In this document: positions 25,723 through 35,505 of the stretch, piece after piece
Layout of the letters: every line of letters starts with the position of its first letter
How positions within the stretch are numbered: the stretch's first letter is position 1
Origin: [Leptolyngbya] sp. JSC-1
GTDB taxonomy: Bacteria > Cyanobacteriota > Cyanobacteriia > Elainellales > Elainellaceae
Assembly (NCBI GenBank): GCA_000733415.1
Contig: KL662191.1
Coordinates: 5,144,341-5,208,340, forward strand
Length of the DNA: 64,000 bases
Direction of reading: 5' to 3'
Program-made: the position numbers and the translations under genes
Notes under the pieces: model-generated
Databases searched by the model: none
Seen by the model: the letters and a program-made list of their open reading frames with translations, nothing else
Told to the model about the DNA's origin: nothing

Positions 25723-27951
25723 ATGGCAACTAAATTCCCCAAATTTAGCCAAGGTCTGGCACAGGATCCAACCACAAGGCGGATCTGGTACGGGATTGCC
25801 ACAGCCCACGACTTTGAAAGCCATGATGGCATGACCGAAGAGAATCTTTACCAAAAGATTTTTGCTTCGCACTTCGGTCATCTGGCAATCATCTTCCTCT
25901 GGACATCCGGCAACCTGTTCCATGTCGCTTGGCAAGGCAACTTCGAGCAGTGGATCAAAGATCCGCTCAACACTCGCCCGATCGCCCATGCGATTTGGGA
26001 TCCTCACTTCGGTCAAGCTGCGGTAGATGCCTTCACTCGTGCAGGCGCGTCCTACCCGGTTAACATCACCTACTCTGGGATCTATCACTGGTGGTATACC
26101 CAGGGCATGCGGACGAATGGCGACCTCTACATGGGTTCCATCTTCCTGCTGATCCTGGCTGCCGTGATGCTGTTTGCAGGGTGGTTACACCTTCAGCCCA
26201 AGTTCCGTCCCAGCTTGTCCTGGTTCAAGAACGCTGAATCTCGCCTCAACCACCACCTGGCTGGTCTGTTTGGCGTCAGCTCCTTGGCTTGGGCTGGTCA
26301 CCTGATTCACGTGGCCATTCCTGAGTCGCGCGGTCAGCATGTGGGCTGGGATAACTTCCTGTCTACGCCGCCTCACCCCGCTGGTTTAGCTCCTTTCTTT
26401 ACCGGCAACTGGGGCGTCTATGCAGAGAACCCGGACACGGCTAGCCATGTGTTTGGCACGGCTCAAGGGGCAGGAACTGCGATCCTCACCTTCTTGGGTG
26501 GCTTCCATCCCCAAACTGAGTCCCTCTGGTTGACGGACATGGCGCATCACCATCTGGCGATCGCAGTTCTGTTCATTATTGCAGGACACATGTACCGCAC
26601 CAACTTCGGAATCGGTCACAACATTAAAGAAATGTTGGATTCCAAGAAGGGGCTGTTTGGTGGCACGAGTGAAGGTCAGTTCAACCTGCCTCACCAAGGC
26701 ATGTATGACACCTACAACAACTCGTTGCACTTCCAATTGGGTTGGCACCTAGCTTGTTTAGGGGTGATTACCTCCCTGGTTGCTCAACACATGTACTCTT
26801 TGCCGCCCTATGCTTTCATGGCAAGGGATTACACAACCCAAGCGGCACTCTATACCCATCACCAGTACATTGCTGGCTTCATTATGGTGGGTGCGTTTGC
26901 TCACGGTGCAATCTTCCTGGTACGGGATTACGATCCTGTGCTGAATAAGGGCAATGTGTTAGCTCGCTGTTTGGATCACAAAGAGGCCATCATCTCTCAC
27001 CTGAGCTGGGTGTCTCTGTTCTTGGGCTTCCACACCCTTGGTCTGTACGTCCACAACGACGTCGTCAATGCCTTTGGCACACCTGAAAAGCAAATCCTGA
27101 TTGAGCCGGTGTTCGCACAGTTCATTCAAGCTTCTCACGGTAAGCTGCTGTATGGCTTTGATACGCTGCTCTCTAACCCAGACAGCATTGCTTCTACCGC
27201 TTGGCCGAATCACGGTAACGTGTGGTTGCCCGGTTGGTTGGATGCAATTAATAGCGGCACCAACTCGCTGTTCTTGACCATTGGTCCTGGCGACTTCCTG
27301 GTCCACCACGCGATTGCGCTGGGTCTGCATACTACGACGCTGATCCTGGTGAAGGGCGCGTTGGATGCTCGCGGCTCAAAGCTGATGCCCGACAAGAAAG
27401 ACTTCGGCTATGCCTTCCCTTGTGATGGCCCTGGCCGGGGCGGCACCTGCGATATCTCTGCTTGGGATTCCTTCTACCTCGCCATGTTCTGGATGCTCAA
27501 CACCATCGGTTGGGTCACCTTCTACTGGCACTGGAAGCACCTGGGTGTTTGGCAGGGCAACGTGGCTCAGTTCAACGAGTCTTCGACCTACTTGATGGGT
27601 TGGTTGCGTGACTACCTATGGCTGAACTCTGCTCAGCTGATCAACGGGTACAACCCCTATGGCATGAATGCTCTGGCGGTCTGGTCTTGGATGTTCCTGT
27701 TTGGCCACCTGGTTTGGGCAACGGGTTTCATGTTCCTGATCTCCTGGCGGGGTTACTGGCAAGAGCTGATCGAGACGCTGGTATGGGCGCATGAGCGCAC
27801 GCCTCTAGCGAACCTGGTTCGTTGGAAGGACAAGCCGGTTGCTCTTTCGATCGTGCAAGCTCGTTTGGTTGGTTTGGCTCACTTCACGGTGGGTTACATC
27901 CTCACCTATGCCGCCTTCCTGATTGCCTCGACCGCAAGTCGGTACGGTTGA
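25723..27951 (+). CDS. psaB: Photosystem I P700 apoprotein A2
   Basis: Partner of PsaA in the photosystem I heterodimer. The 742-residue length is normal. The Fx loop FPCDGPGRGGTC recurs at about residues 565-577 with both Cys. Start MATKFPKFSQGLAQDP matches the canonical N-terminus. The C-terminal domain contains the A1 phylloquinone-site helix WSWMFLFGHLVWATGFMF. Probably cotranscribed with psaA; a terminator follows within 40 bases. Confidence 0.99.
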   Translation: MATKFPKFSQGLAQDPTTRRIWYGIATAHDFESHDGMTEENLYQKIFASHFGHLAIIFLWTSGNLFHVAWQGNFEQWIKDPLNTRPIAHAIWDPHFGQAAVDAFTRAGASYPVNITYSGIYHWWYTQGMRTNGDLYMGSIFLLILAAVMLFAGWLHLQPKFRPSLSWFKNAESRLNHHLAGLFGVSSLAWAGHLIHVAIPESRGQHVGWDNFLSTPPHPAGLAPFFTGNWGVYAENPDTASHVFGTAQGAGTAILTFLGGFHPQTESLWLTDMAHHHLAIAVLFIIAGHMYRTNFGIGHNIKEMLDSKKGLFGGTSEGQFNLPHQGMYDTYNNSLHFQLGWHLACLGVITSLVAQHMYSLPPYAFMARDYTTQAALYTHHQYIAGFIMVGAFAHGAIFLVRDYDPVLNKGNVLARCLDHKEAIISHLSWVSLFLGFHTLGLYVHNDVVNAFGTPEKQILIEPVFAQFIQASHGKLLYGFDTLLSNPDSIASTAWPNHGNVWLPGWLDAINSGTNSLFLTIGPGDFLVHHAIALGLHTTTLILVKGALDARGSKLMPDKKDFGYAFPCDGPGRGGTCDISAWDSFYLAMFWMLNTIGWVTFYWHWKHLGVWQGNVAQFNESSTYLMGWLRDYLWLNSAQLINGYNPYGMNALAVWSWMFLFGHLVWATGFMFLISWRGYWQELIETLVWAHERTPLANLVRWKDKPVALSIVQARLVGLAHFTVGYILTYAAFLIASTASRYG

Positions 27952-27985
27952 TCGGATCGAGCTGTAGATCTAGTTAACTAATTAA

Positions 27986-28014
27986 GTCCCCTACCTACGG
28001 GTGGGGGATTTTTG
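27986..28014 (+). terminator. Terminator after psaB
   Basis: A tcccctacc / ggtggggga stem around a four-base loop is followed by a T-run (attttt). It lies about 35 bases after the psaB stop and ends the psaAB transcript. Confidence 0.8.
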
Positions 28015-28040
28015 TTGAGGGTGTTGAGGTAGGAAATCAG

Positions 28041-30014
28041 CTAGTCCTGCTGCCAGATACGAATTGCCTCATCAGCACTGCCGCTTACCAGCAGTTCACC
28101 ATCGGGACTGAAGGCAATGACTCTGACGCTCCAACCGTGACGTAGTGTGGCTAGGCGCTGCCCGGTCCAAATATCCCACAGCTTAACCGTGCCATCTTCA
28201 CTGCTGCTGGCGAACTGATTGGTTTTGGGACGCACGGCCAAACGATGGATGCGCTGACGATGAGCTGCAATCAACTTCTGCTGTTGGCCGGTATTGAGAT
28301 TCCAAAGCTTGATCAGTTTGTCTGTACCGCCGCTAATTAGTGTGCTGCTGCTCAAGGCAATGGCACTCACTGGTTCTGTATGGGCTTTGAGGGTAGTCAG
28401 CAATCGATCGTCGCTGAGATCCCATTGGCTAATTGTTTTGCCATTGGTGCTCCAAACGGTCTGCCCCCAGGCATCGATGGCTAAGTCCAGAATGGGCTGT
28501 TGAAGCTGGGCAATCGTGGCAATCAGGGCTTCGGTTTCTAAATCCCAGAGCTGCATTAAACCATCGTCGCTGCCACTGACTAGGAGCGGCTCGGTTGGGC
28601 TAAGAGCAAGCGCTGATACGCCCCAGCCATGACTCGGCAAACTGCTGAATAACTCGCCTGTTTCGAGGTCCCATTGCTTGATTGTGCCGTCCGCACTGCT
28701 GCTGATTAAAACCCTGCTGTTGGGGCTAAAGATCAAAGCCGTAATTGTATCCTGATGACCTTGAGAATGCCGAAACGAACGCCCCGTCCAGGTGTATAGC
28801 AACTCCCCTGTCTCTAAACTCCAGAGCTGAATAGTTTTGTCGGCACTGCCGCTGGCAATTAATTCACCGTCCGGACTCACGGCGAGAGCTGTGATTTCTC
28901 CCTGATGCCCTGTCAAGGTTTGCACGCAGCGCCATGTCTCAACTGCTGAGTGAGGCAACGAGGTCGTAGACCCACCTGCTGCTACTGACACTGACGGCGA
29001 CGCCTGTGCGGTTGCTTCTAGACGCAAATCTTGGAGAACGGCTGTCGCGGTGTCGTAGCGTTGGCTGGTGGCCCGTTGCAGTAGCTTATCCAATACTCGA
29101 CGCAGCTCCAGACTGATTGGCTGGGTCAAATATTGTCGCCAAACCCAGCGATCCTCACCAATCGAATACAAGTCGAATGGATGCACTCCTGTCAGCAAAT
29201 GAACGCAAGTGACGCCCAAACTATAAAGATCGCTAGCAAACGTCGCCTTGCCCATCGCCTGCTCAGGTGCGGCATAGCCGGCGCTGCCGATCGTTGTTCC
29301 GGTCTGGGTGAGGACCGTTTCGCTGAGAGACTTGGCGGCTCCAAAGTCAACCAAAACAAACCGTTCGCCTCGGCTCGGCCAGATGATATTAGCGGGTTTG
29401 ATATCTCGATGCACCACCTGCTGGCTGTGAATGAAGCGCAGCACCGGCAGCAGATCGGCGAGCAGCTTGCGAATTTGAGCCTCGCTGAACACGCCCTGAG
29501 TTGCCAGCACCTGCTCCAGATTCTGGCCAGGAATAAATTCCTGCACTAGATAAAGCGCCGTTTCCTGCTCGAAGTGGGCTAACAGCTTTGGGATCTGCGG
29601 ATGCTGCCCCAATTTAGCAAGTTGGGCAACCTCCTGTTGAAATAGGCGAGTGCTCTCACGCAGGTTGTTTTGCAGCGGCAAAAGCTGCTTGATGATGCAG
29701 AATGCTGGCTTTACCGCATCTCTAGTCTGTAGGTTTCGTGTTGCTGCGATATCTTCGCTCCAGCCATCAATCCCAACTTGATTGAGCTGATCCTGATTTA
29801 TCTCCTGATTTATCAACGTGTCATCAGCTTGCTGAGTAGTCTGATCATTCGCCCGATCAATTGCTAGGAAAGTGCGACCAAATCCTCCCTGCCCGATGAG
29901 CTTCACCGCCTGAAATCGATCGCCCAACTGTAGTAGATGACCACAGTTTTGACAAAAGACGGCATCATCTGGATTGACAGGCTTGGTACAGATTGGATTG
30001 AGGCAAACAATCAT
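28041..30014 (-). CDS. Ser/Thr protein kinase with WD40 repeats
   Basis: A 657-residue signalling protein. The first 30 residues hold a zinc ribbon (CLNPICTKP, then CQNCGHLL). The kinase domain spans about residues 32-330: P-loop GQGGFGRTF, catalytic loop HRDIKPANI and DFGAAK, with a loop insertion after the P-loop. The ATP-binding Lys is probably in CIIKQLLP. The C-terminal half has about seven WD40 repeats (for example GHQGEITALAVSPDGELIASGSADKTIQLW), which form a propeller for protein binding. This architecture is typical of cyanobacterial Hanks-type kinases. Target unknown. It is convergent with psaB. Confidence 0.95.
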   Translation of the reverse strand: MIVCLNPICTKPVNPDDAVFCQNCGHLLQLGDRFQAVKLIGQGGFGRTFLAIDRANDQTTQQADDTLINQEINQDQLNQVGIDGWSEDIAATRNLQTRDAVKPAFCIIKQLLPLQNNLRESTRLFQQEVAQLAKLGQHPQIPKLLAHFEQETALYLVQEFIPGQNLEQVLATQGVFSEAQIRKLLADLLPVLRFIHSQQVVHRDIKPANIIWPSRGERFVLVDFGAAKSLSETVLTQTGTTIGSAGYAAPEQAMGKATFASDLYSLGVTCVHLLTGVHPFDLYSIGEDRWVWRQYLTQPISLELRRVLDKLLQRATSQRYDTATAVLQDLRLEATAQASPSVSVAAGGSTTSLPHSAVETWRCVQTLTGHQGEITALAVSPDGELIASGSADKTIQLWSLETGELLYTWTGRSFRHSQGHQDTITALIFSPNSRVLISSSADGTIKQWDLETGELFSSLPSHGWGVSALALSPTEPLLVSGSDDGLMQLWDLETEALIATIAQLQQPILDLAIDAWGQTVWSTNGKTISQWDLSDDRLLTTLKAHTEPVSAIALSSSTLISGGTDKLIKLWNLNTGQQQKLIAAHRQRIHRLAVRPKTNQFASSSEDGTVKLWDIWTGQRLATLRHGWSVRVIAFSPDGELLVSGSADEAIRIWQQD

Positions 30015-30253
30015 CAGCTAGGAGACCGGGGTTGAGGCCAGAGGTAGTCAGGATGCTAGCAGGAGATGCAAAATCATGGCCAAATCTACTCCTGTCCTGC
30101 TTTACCTATCCTAAACAACAGGTCAAACCAACCTGCTGGTAAAAAGTTTGCCCAAAAAGGTCTAAATGCTGAAAGCAAATTTACCCCAAGTTGAGATAAA
30201 CCCAGTTGAGATAACCAATGAGTGATTTCAAATCATCTAGCGCCACGGGAGCA

Positions 30254-30502
30254 TCATGTCGGCACTAATTCACCCGGACGCAACCGCGACCACTTGCCCA
30301 TTTCTGCTTTAAAGCTGAGACAGCCCACTACATCCCACTCCATTTCAATAATGTCGTCTTTGTGACGAATATTGACATTGATGGTCGGCTCCGTTGCCTC
30401 AAAATCAGGAGAATCTGTCAAATGAGGCTGCTGGTGCTGGTGTTCGACTGCGTGATAGGTAGTGCAGCGATCGACATAATGACAATTCACACAAATACAC
30501 AT
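30254..30502 (-). CDS. ycf34: Ycf34 family protein
   Basis: An 82-residue protein beginning MCICVNCHYVDRC, the signature start of Ycf34; I therefore choose the ATG at 30502 and not the in-frame ATG at 30517. Three or four Cys near the N-terminus could hold an iron-sulphur cluster, as reported for Ycf34 of Synechocystis. It continues with the conserved INVNIRHKDD and EMEWDVVGCLSF segments. Linked elsewhere to photosynthetic electron flow. No obvious operon partner. Confidence 0.92.
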   Translation of the reverse strand: MCICVNCHYVDRCTTYHAVEHQHQQPHLTDSPDFEATEPTINVNIRHKDDIIEMEWDVVGCLSFKAEMGKWSRLRPGELVPT

Positions 30503-31015
30503 GGTGAATTCCTCCACAGATTCAGCAGCGATTGGGATTTGTGGGTGCTTTTCTGATACTCTAGCTCAAGTTTGCTGGATCTGGAGTCGATATGGAAGGG
30601 ATGTTGCAAAATGAAAGGATGTAGGTAGGGTGGTTCTAGATGGTTTGTGAAAGTGGCCGAGGAGTCAGGAGTCAGAAGGCAGAAGACAGGAGTCAAAAGA
30701 TAAAGATAAGGTTCAGTCATTCTTGAGGATTTAACGCTAATTTCATCCAGAGCTTTTATGCTCACAATTTGAAGAGATTGCTGATCATTCGGGGCTGACA
30801 AACTTGAGCCTAAGCTGAGAAACTGCAACGAGTTACTCAAAACTGCTCAAAACTTGAGATTACTCTGTACAGGTTACGCCACCAAAACTTGAAGCCAAAG
30901 TCTATGGGCTGCCAGCAGATTTGAACATGACTGAGATTCCCTACTGACTTCCAGCAATCAGCTATATTCCTAGCTCCAGCGGGGCAGAACGATATTGTTA
31001 ACGGATTGAATTAAA
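30503..31015. other. Non-coding gap with STRR repeat
   Basis: About 510 bases without a convincing gene. It contains a run of gagtcag-type heptamers at 30660-30698, AT-rich sequence and the upstream region of the CCA-adding-type gene. A minus-strand frame across 30487-30840 has no recognisable features. Confidence 0.6.
30660..30698. repeat. STRR-type heptad repeat
   Basis: Degenerate gagtcag, gcagaag and acagg-agtcaaa units in tandem, the same family as at 14462-14491. Confidence 0.8.
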
Positions 31016-32356
31016 TTGTTTTTGAAGCGTACAGAACTTTCTACTGACCTCCGGTCAGACCAAGCAGAATTCAAACTGACCGTTGGCCAGACCAATCAGC
31101 CGCGGCAGCTGGAAGCCTCGGCCCTGTCTCCTCAAACTTGGCCCTTTGGTTTGGAGTGGTTGCCTCCTGCGGCCTATTTGGTGGGTGGAAATGTGCGGGA
31201 TGCCTTGCTGGGACGGCAGGCAGAGTATCTGGATCTGGATTTTGTCTTGCCCGAAGCAGCGGTGCGTACCGCTAAGATGATTGCCAATCACTATCGGGCC
31301 GGCTTTGTCTTGCTAGACGCAGAGCGGCAGATTGCCCGGGTGGTGTTTGAGCGCGCTACGGTTGATTTTGCTCAACAGGTGGGATTATCGCTAGAGGAAG
31401 ATCTAGAGCATCGCGATTTTACCGTCAACGCAATCGCCTATGATCCTCATACAGCTCAGGTGATTGACCCACTGCATGGGTATAGCGACCTGCAACTGCG
31501 CCTGATTCGCATGGTACGTCTGGAAAACCTTAAGGAAGACCCGTTGCGGTTATTGCGAGCGTACCGACAAGCTGCCCAACTTGGGTTCACGATCGAATAC
31601 AAGACGCGAAAAACAATTCAACAGCTCGCGGGGTTGCTTCAGTTTGTGGCGGCAGAGCGGGTGCAGTCTGAGTTGAGCTATTTGCTGGGTTCAGCGAGCA
31701 GCACTCCGTTTTTGAAGTTGGCCTGGCAAGATCGCTTACTGGCTGCTTGGTTGCCCCATGCCACGGCTGAAGGATTAGAACGGGTGGCGGCGGTGGATCA
31801 GGCCGCGGAGCTGCTGGGCTCGACGCAGTCGGGTTTGGAGTTGTCGGGGTGGCTGCGGGATCAGCAGCGGGTTTCGGGAAGTACTCGCAGTTGGCTCAAG
31901 GTGGCGAAGCTAACGGGTCTACTAGCCCCTGATCCCGAAATGGCTGAACAGGAACTCTGGCGGTTGAAGTACAGTCGAGCAGAGATTCAGGCTGTGTTGG
32001 CGGTGATGTCTCTCTTGCCCCAGGTTGAAGCAATGGCCAATTGTCCCCCCTCGGCTCGCGAGCAGTACTACCTGTTTCGGGCAATTGGCGCGGCTTTTCC
32101 GGCTCTAGCAGTAGTGGGAATGGCCAGTGGAGTACCTTTGACGACCATGACTCCCTTGATTGAGCGCTATCTGACGTTGGATGATCCGATTGCCCATCCG
32201 CAGCCGCCGCTCACTGGACGAGATTTGATGGCTCAGCTCAAGCTGCCACCTAGCCCTACAATTGGGCATTTGCTCGAGGCGATTCAACTGGCTCATGCAG
32301 AAGGCAAAATTACCACTCAAGCCGAAGCGCTGGAATTTGCCAAGACATTGCTCTAA
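31016..32356 (+). CDS. CCA tRNA nucleotidyltransferase / polyA polymerase family
   Basis: Adds CCA (or A or CC alone) to tRNA 3' ends. About 446 residues. The nucleotidyltransferase head has YLVGGNVRDALLG and the DxD pair in YLDLDFVLP (about residues 63-70). Next come the VNAIAYDPHTAQVIDPLHG and DPLRLLRAYRQA segments of the class II family, then a helical body. No ATG precedes the head; the longest frame starts with TTG at 31016 and another TTG lies at 31022, so the start is uncertain. Whether it is a full CCA-adding or a partial-specificity enzyme cannot be told from sequence alone. Confidence 0.88.
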   Translation: MFLKRTELSTDLRSDQAEFKLTVGQTNQPRQLEASALSPQTWPFGLEWLPPAAYLVGGNVRDALLGRQAEYLDLDFVLPEAAVRTAKMIANHYRAGFVLLDAERQIARVVFERATVDFAQQVGLSLEEDLEHRDFTVNAIAYDPHTAQVIDPLHGYSDLQLRLIRMVRLENLKEDPLRLLRAYRQAAQLGFTIEYKTRKTIQQLAGLLQFVAAERVQSELSYLLGSASSTPFLKLAWQDRLLAAWLPHATAEGLERVAAVDQAAELLGSTQSGLELSGWLRDQQRVSGSTRSWLKVAKLTGLLAPDPEMAEQELWRLKYSRAEIQAVLAVMSLLPQVEAMANCPPSAREQYYLFRAIGAAFPALAVVGMASGVPLTTMTPLIERYLTLDDPIAHPQPPLTGRDLMAQLKLPPSPTIGHLLEAIQLAHAEGKITTQAEALEFAKTLL

Positions 32357-32525
32357 TTCCTCTGAGTGCTTTAATGAGTGCTCTAATCCAGCTCAGCCCA
32401 TTTCTGCCTGAGGAAATTGCAGAGTTGTGCTAAAGTGATAGTTTTGCGGAGACATTTTGCCAAGGACTTGCCCCACGGCTTGCTCTAGCAGGCTCCGTTT
32501 GCCCACTTTCCTCAAGAGGTTCAGA

Positions 32526-32714
32526 ATGGCTAAACGCCGCAACCAAAAGAAAGAAAAAGCATTACGTAACCAGGCTTACGCTCGCAAATTTCGGAAGCGG
32601 ACTAATACCGGACGCTTCACTAAGAGACGCTATGGCAGCGATGGCAGCGCTCAGGGAGATGTTGACGATATGGATCAAGATACGAGCCAAGATAACGCTG
32701 GTGCGGCTGACTAA
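32526..32714 (+). CDS. Small basic cyanobacterial protein
   Basis: A 62-residue product from the ATG at 32526, with aagaggt about eight bases upstream. Residues 1-40 are very basic (AKRRNQKKEKALRNQAYARKF, then RFTKRRYG) and the tail is acidic (DVDDMDQD). It looks like a nucleic-acid-binding or ribosome-associated protein. Similar small basic proteins are conserved in cyanobacteria without assigned roles. An upstream in-frame codon at 32457 exists but adds a segment that looks non-coding. Confidence 0.75.
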   Translation: MAKRRNQKKEKALRNQAYARKFRKRTNTGRFTKRRYGSDGSAQGDVDDMDQDTSQDNAGAAD

Positions 32715-32808
32715 GGATTGCCCAACTCAAATCTTCTGTTCAATCTAAAACTAGTTTGAATTCCTACTGCTGAATCACCTTAGGGATACTCAAGAACTAG
32801 CGCCATTT

Positions 32809-33930
32809 TTAGACTAGCGTTGCGGTTAATTGAGACATGAGTTCTGCCGCGTGGGCTTCCCAATTTGTGATTAGCAAAGGGCGATCAGCCAAAAACGCAG
32901 AGATCTGGCAGGCTGCGGCTAAGCCAGACTCTACCGCATTTTCTACTTGTTTGCCGCTGCACCAGTCTCCGCTACACACCAGAGGCAACGGCAGTTCTGT
33001 AGCGAGGTATCGCTGTTGTAAAGGGCGGCGAGTAAACGCATAACGCCAGCGATGCACTTGCACCTCAGTAGGGGTTGCCAACCAGGGCACTAGAGTTGCG
33101 GCTTGTGCAAGTAAGTGTTGCCCAATGGGGCGCAAATCGTTTGCTTCTAAATCGCTCTGAGCAAATGTCGCCGTACTGTGAGCAACCAGAACGGGTGGCA
33201 CGGTGCCAGGGCGCTTTGTGCTGTCTAGACTGAGCCAAGCCAAATCGGGTGTCTGGGTTGCTCCTTCCAGGGAAATTGCCTGCCAAGGTAATTGATCAAT
33301 TTCTGATTGTTGCTCCAGAGGATAGGTGGCTATGACGCTGTAGCAGGGATCGAACTCGACGGTCTGAATGGCCTGCACTAACTCCAACGGAAAGCCATAT
33401 TCCAGCAAGGGTTGCACTAAGGTCAGGGCTTGTGGCGCAGGGACGGCAACGACAACCGAACCTGCTGTTAGATACGATGTGGGCTGGGCGGCAGTTGCTT
33501 CTAAACTGATCTGCCAACGATCGTCAATAGGCGTGAGAGCCTGCACCCGTTGACCATGTCGGATAGCCAGCCCGGATGCCAGAAATTTTGCGGCTGCGGT
33601 TAATCCGGTCGTTGCGGTGTAATAGGGTTTGCTCTCGGTAACTGCTAGTGTTTCGGCTTGCAGGCAGTAGAGTTGATCGGTCCAACGATGGAGGATATCC
33701 TGCTGCCATAGAGCTTGAATCAAATTATGAGTGAGCGGACCCTGTTCATCGAGATAGCGCACGCCGTGATCAGCACAGGTTCCTTGCAAACGTCTGGTAG
33801 CTAGGCGTCCGCCCACTCCCCGCGATTTTTCGACCACCACAACTCGATGGCCTGATTGCTGGAGCTGTTGGGCACAGATTAAACCCGCCAAACCCGCTCC
33901 GATCACAACTGTATCCACGTTTGTATCCAC
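32809..33930 (-). CDS. FAD-dependent amine oxidase / renalase-like protein
   Basis: About 373 residues. The Rossmann motif DTVVIGAGLAGLICAQQLQQ, with VEKSRGVGGRLATRR close behind, marks a flavin amine-oxidase/renalase-like fold. Start: a GTG at 33928-33930 lies nine bases after caggag, while the longer frame begins with a TTG at 33993 without such a site, so I choose the GTG. The closing FAD segment (LPLVCSGDWCSGKQVENAVESG) contains the expected GD. It could act on a reduced nicotinamide by-product, as known renalases do; this is inference. Confidence 0.82.
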   Translation of the reverse strand: MDTNVDTVVIGAGLAGLICAQQLQQSGHRVVVVEKSRGVGGRLATRRLQGTCADHGVRYLDEQGPLTHNLIQALWQQDILHRWTDQLYCLQAETLAVTESKPYYTATTGLTAAAKFLASGLAIRHGQRVQALTPIDDRWQISLEATAAQPTSYLTAGSVVVAVPAPQALTLVQPLLEYGFPLELVQAIQTVEFDPCYSVIATYPLEQQSEIDQLPWQAISLEGATQTPDLAWLSLDSTKRPGTVPPVLVAHSTATFAQSDLEANDLRPIGQHLLAQAATLVPWLATPTEVQVHRWRYAFTRRPLQQRYLATELPLPLVCSGDWCSGKQVENAVESGLAAACQISAFLADRPLLITNWEAHAAELMSQLTATLV

Positions 33931-34134
33931 GCTGGGCTGCTCCTGCAAATCAACTCCCCGAAAACCGGTGTGATTCAGTAGAATATGGGACAACGGTTTA
34001 TAAATTGACTGCTCGCTGTAAGCAATTGCTTTAATCTGAGCTTAAGGCTGCCAAATGCTCTGAAAGGCAGAGCAGTTTGTTTTTAGTTTGGCTCAAATAC
34101 AACCAGTTTAATATCAGCAGGGGAGGATGCGGCT

Positions 34135-34974
34135 TTGGACGAGTTGAGAGTAGCGTTGGAATTGGCCACGGATGACGAGTTACAGGCACTAACCGAAATT
34201 TTATTTCGCCGTAAGTTTAATCCCCTTGATTATGTCTGTACGCCGGAACCGATCGATGTTCAAAGCCAGGACCGCGATGGTTGGATTGATGCGATTGAAG
34301 ACCGATTCCGCTTCCTCGCCGCTGATGGTATGACCGTGCTCCGCCGCAAAACTGGAGAAGTCAGTTACCGTCAAGTCTTGATTCAGGTCTGCCGCTACCT
34401 AAAAATTCCCTACTCCCAAGACCTTTCGACCGAACATTTAGAAGCCGAAATTTTTCTATATTTGCTGAACCGAGCGTGGAAGCAGCTACCTGCCCACGAG
34501 CAGGATGTCTTGGCTGACGAACTACAGCACGCCGTTTCTGAATTTGAGCTGGCTCAGCAGTTACCGCCTTCCCATAGCGAGCAAGCCAAGCTGTTGGCTA
34601 AAGGCGGTGGGGCACTGGCGATCAGCTCGGTTTTGCGTCCGGTGATTTTACAAGCGATTGCGCGGCAGTATGCCGTTCATGCGGCTACTTATCAGGTTGC
34701 TAGTCAGGCAGCAGCTCAAGCAGGGGCGGCAGCAGCAGTGCAGATTCAAAGCCAGGTGGCAATGCAAACCGCCTATCGCGGCATGACCCTGAGTGCAGCT
34801 CGCTATGGCGCGGCTCGCAGTGTTTTTGCTTTGCTGGGTCCGGCAATGTGGGCCTGGTTCTTTGCTGACCTGGGCTGGCGATTGATTTCTACCAACTACA
34901 GCCGCGTGATTCCCGTAATTTTTACGCTGGCGCAGATCCGCTTAACTCGTACCATGTGCTACGAAATGGCCTAA
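34135..34974 (+). CDS. YaaW-like (UPF0174) family protein
   Basis: A 279-residue protein that starts at a TTG, supported by a ggggagga Shine-Dalgarno eight bases upstream; the only ATG in the leader is out of frame and ends after six codons. The order of helices (ELRVALELATDDELQALTEILF, WIDAIEDRFRFLAADG, QVLIQVCRYLKIPY, AEIFLYLLNRAWKQLP) and an Ala/Gly-rich hydrophobic C-terminal half match YaaW/UPF0174 of enterobacteria. The family has no assigned enzyme activity. A J-domain gene begins 19 bases later, probably in the same operon. Confidence 0.72.
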   Translation: MDELRVALELATDDELQALTEILFRRKFNPLDYVCTPEPIDVQSQDRDGWIDAIEDRFRFLAADGMTVLRRKTGEVSYRQVLIQVCRYLKIPYSQDLSTEHLEAEIFLYLLNRAWKQLPAHEQDVLADELQHAVSEFELAQQLPPSHSEQAKLLAKGGGALAISSVLRPVILQAIARQYAVHAATYQVASQAAAQAGAAAAVQIQSQVAMQTAYRGMTLSAARYGAARSVFALLGPAMWAWFFADLGWRLISTNYSRVIPVIFTLAQIRLTRTMCYEMA

Positions 34975-34993
34975 AACGGTGAGGGTGATTCTG

Positions 34994-35467
34994 ATGACTG
35001 ATTTTTTTGATCCACAGTCAGCACAGACGGCTGAGCAGAAGCCAGCACCTACCTATTACGATCTGCTGCAATTGCATCCTTCTGCCTCGGTGCAGCAAAT
35101 TCGTCGCGCTTATCGAGAATTGAGTAAGCTCTATCACCCCGATACGACGCAGCTACCAGCCTCGGTAGCGGTGGCGAAGTTTCAACAGCTCAACGAAGCC
35201 TATGCGACCCTCAGCAGTCCAGAACGGCGGTTTGCCTACGATTTGAAAATTGGCTATTCTCGCGTGTCGGTGATTCAACCCTCGCTGGACCTAAACCGAC
35301 CTGTTTCTGAATCACGCCGATATCGTTCCACAGCTTATCTGGATCCTACCGATCGGCCCCTATCGGCAGGGGAATTATTTGCCCTGTTTACGTTGGGGAT
35401 CACGTTTGTGGCCTGTATTGGTTTGGTCGTCGTGGCTAGCTTGACGCGAGGGGATACGCTCCTTTAG
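34994..35467 (+). CDS. J-domain protein with C-terminal TM helix
   Basis: A 157-residue protein from the ATG at 34994 (MTDFFDPQSAQ). The J-domain is at about residues 19-80: TYYDLLQLHPSASVQQIRRAY, then LYHPDT with the HPD tripeptide, and EAYATLSSPERRFAYD. A single hydrophobic segment at the C-terminus (LFALFTLGITFVACIGLVVV) should anchor it to a membrane with the J-domain in the cytoplasm. It follows the YaaW-like gene after 19 bases, which suggests a joint role, perhaps in recruiting DnaK to a membrane. Direct evidence is lacking. Confidence 0.88.
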   Translation: MTDFFDPQSAQTAEQKPAPTYYDLLQLHPSASVQQIRRAYRELSKLYHPDTTQLPASVAVAKFQQLNEAYATLSSPERRFAYDLKIGYSRVSVIQPSLDLNRPVSESRRYRSTAYLDPTDRPLSAGELFALFTLGITFVACIGLVVVASLTRGDTLL

Positions 35468-35505
35468 TTTCCTTACTGATTCCCTACGGGTTTACTGATA
35501 CTGGT

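Noticed and set aside
30487..30840. 117-residue minus-strand frame
   Set aside because: Overlaps the ycf34 start and an STRR block; composition is not protein-like.
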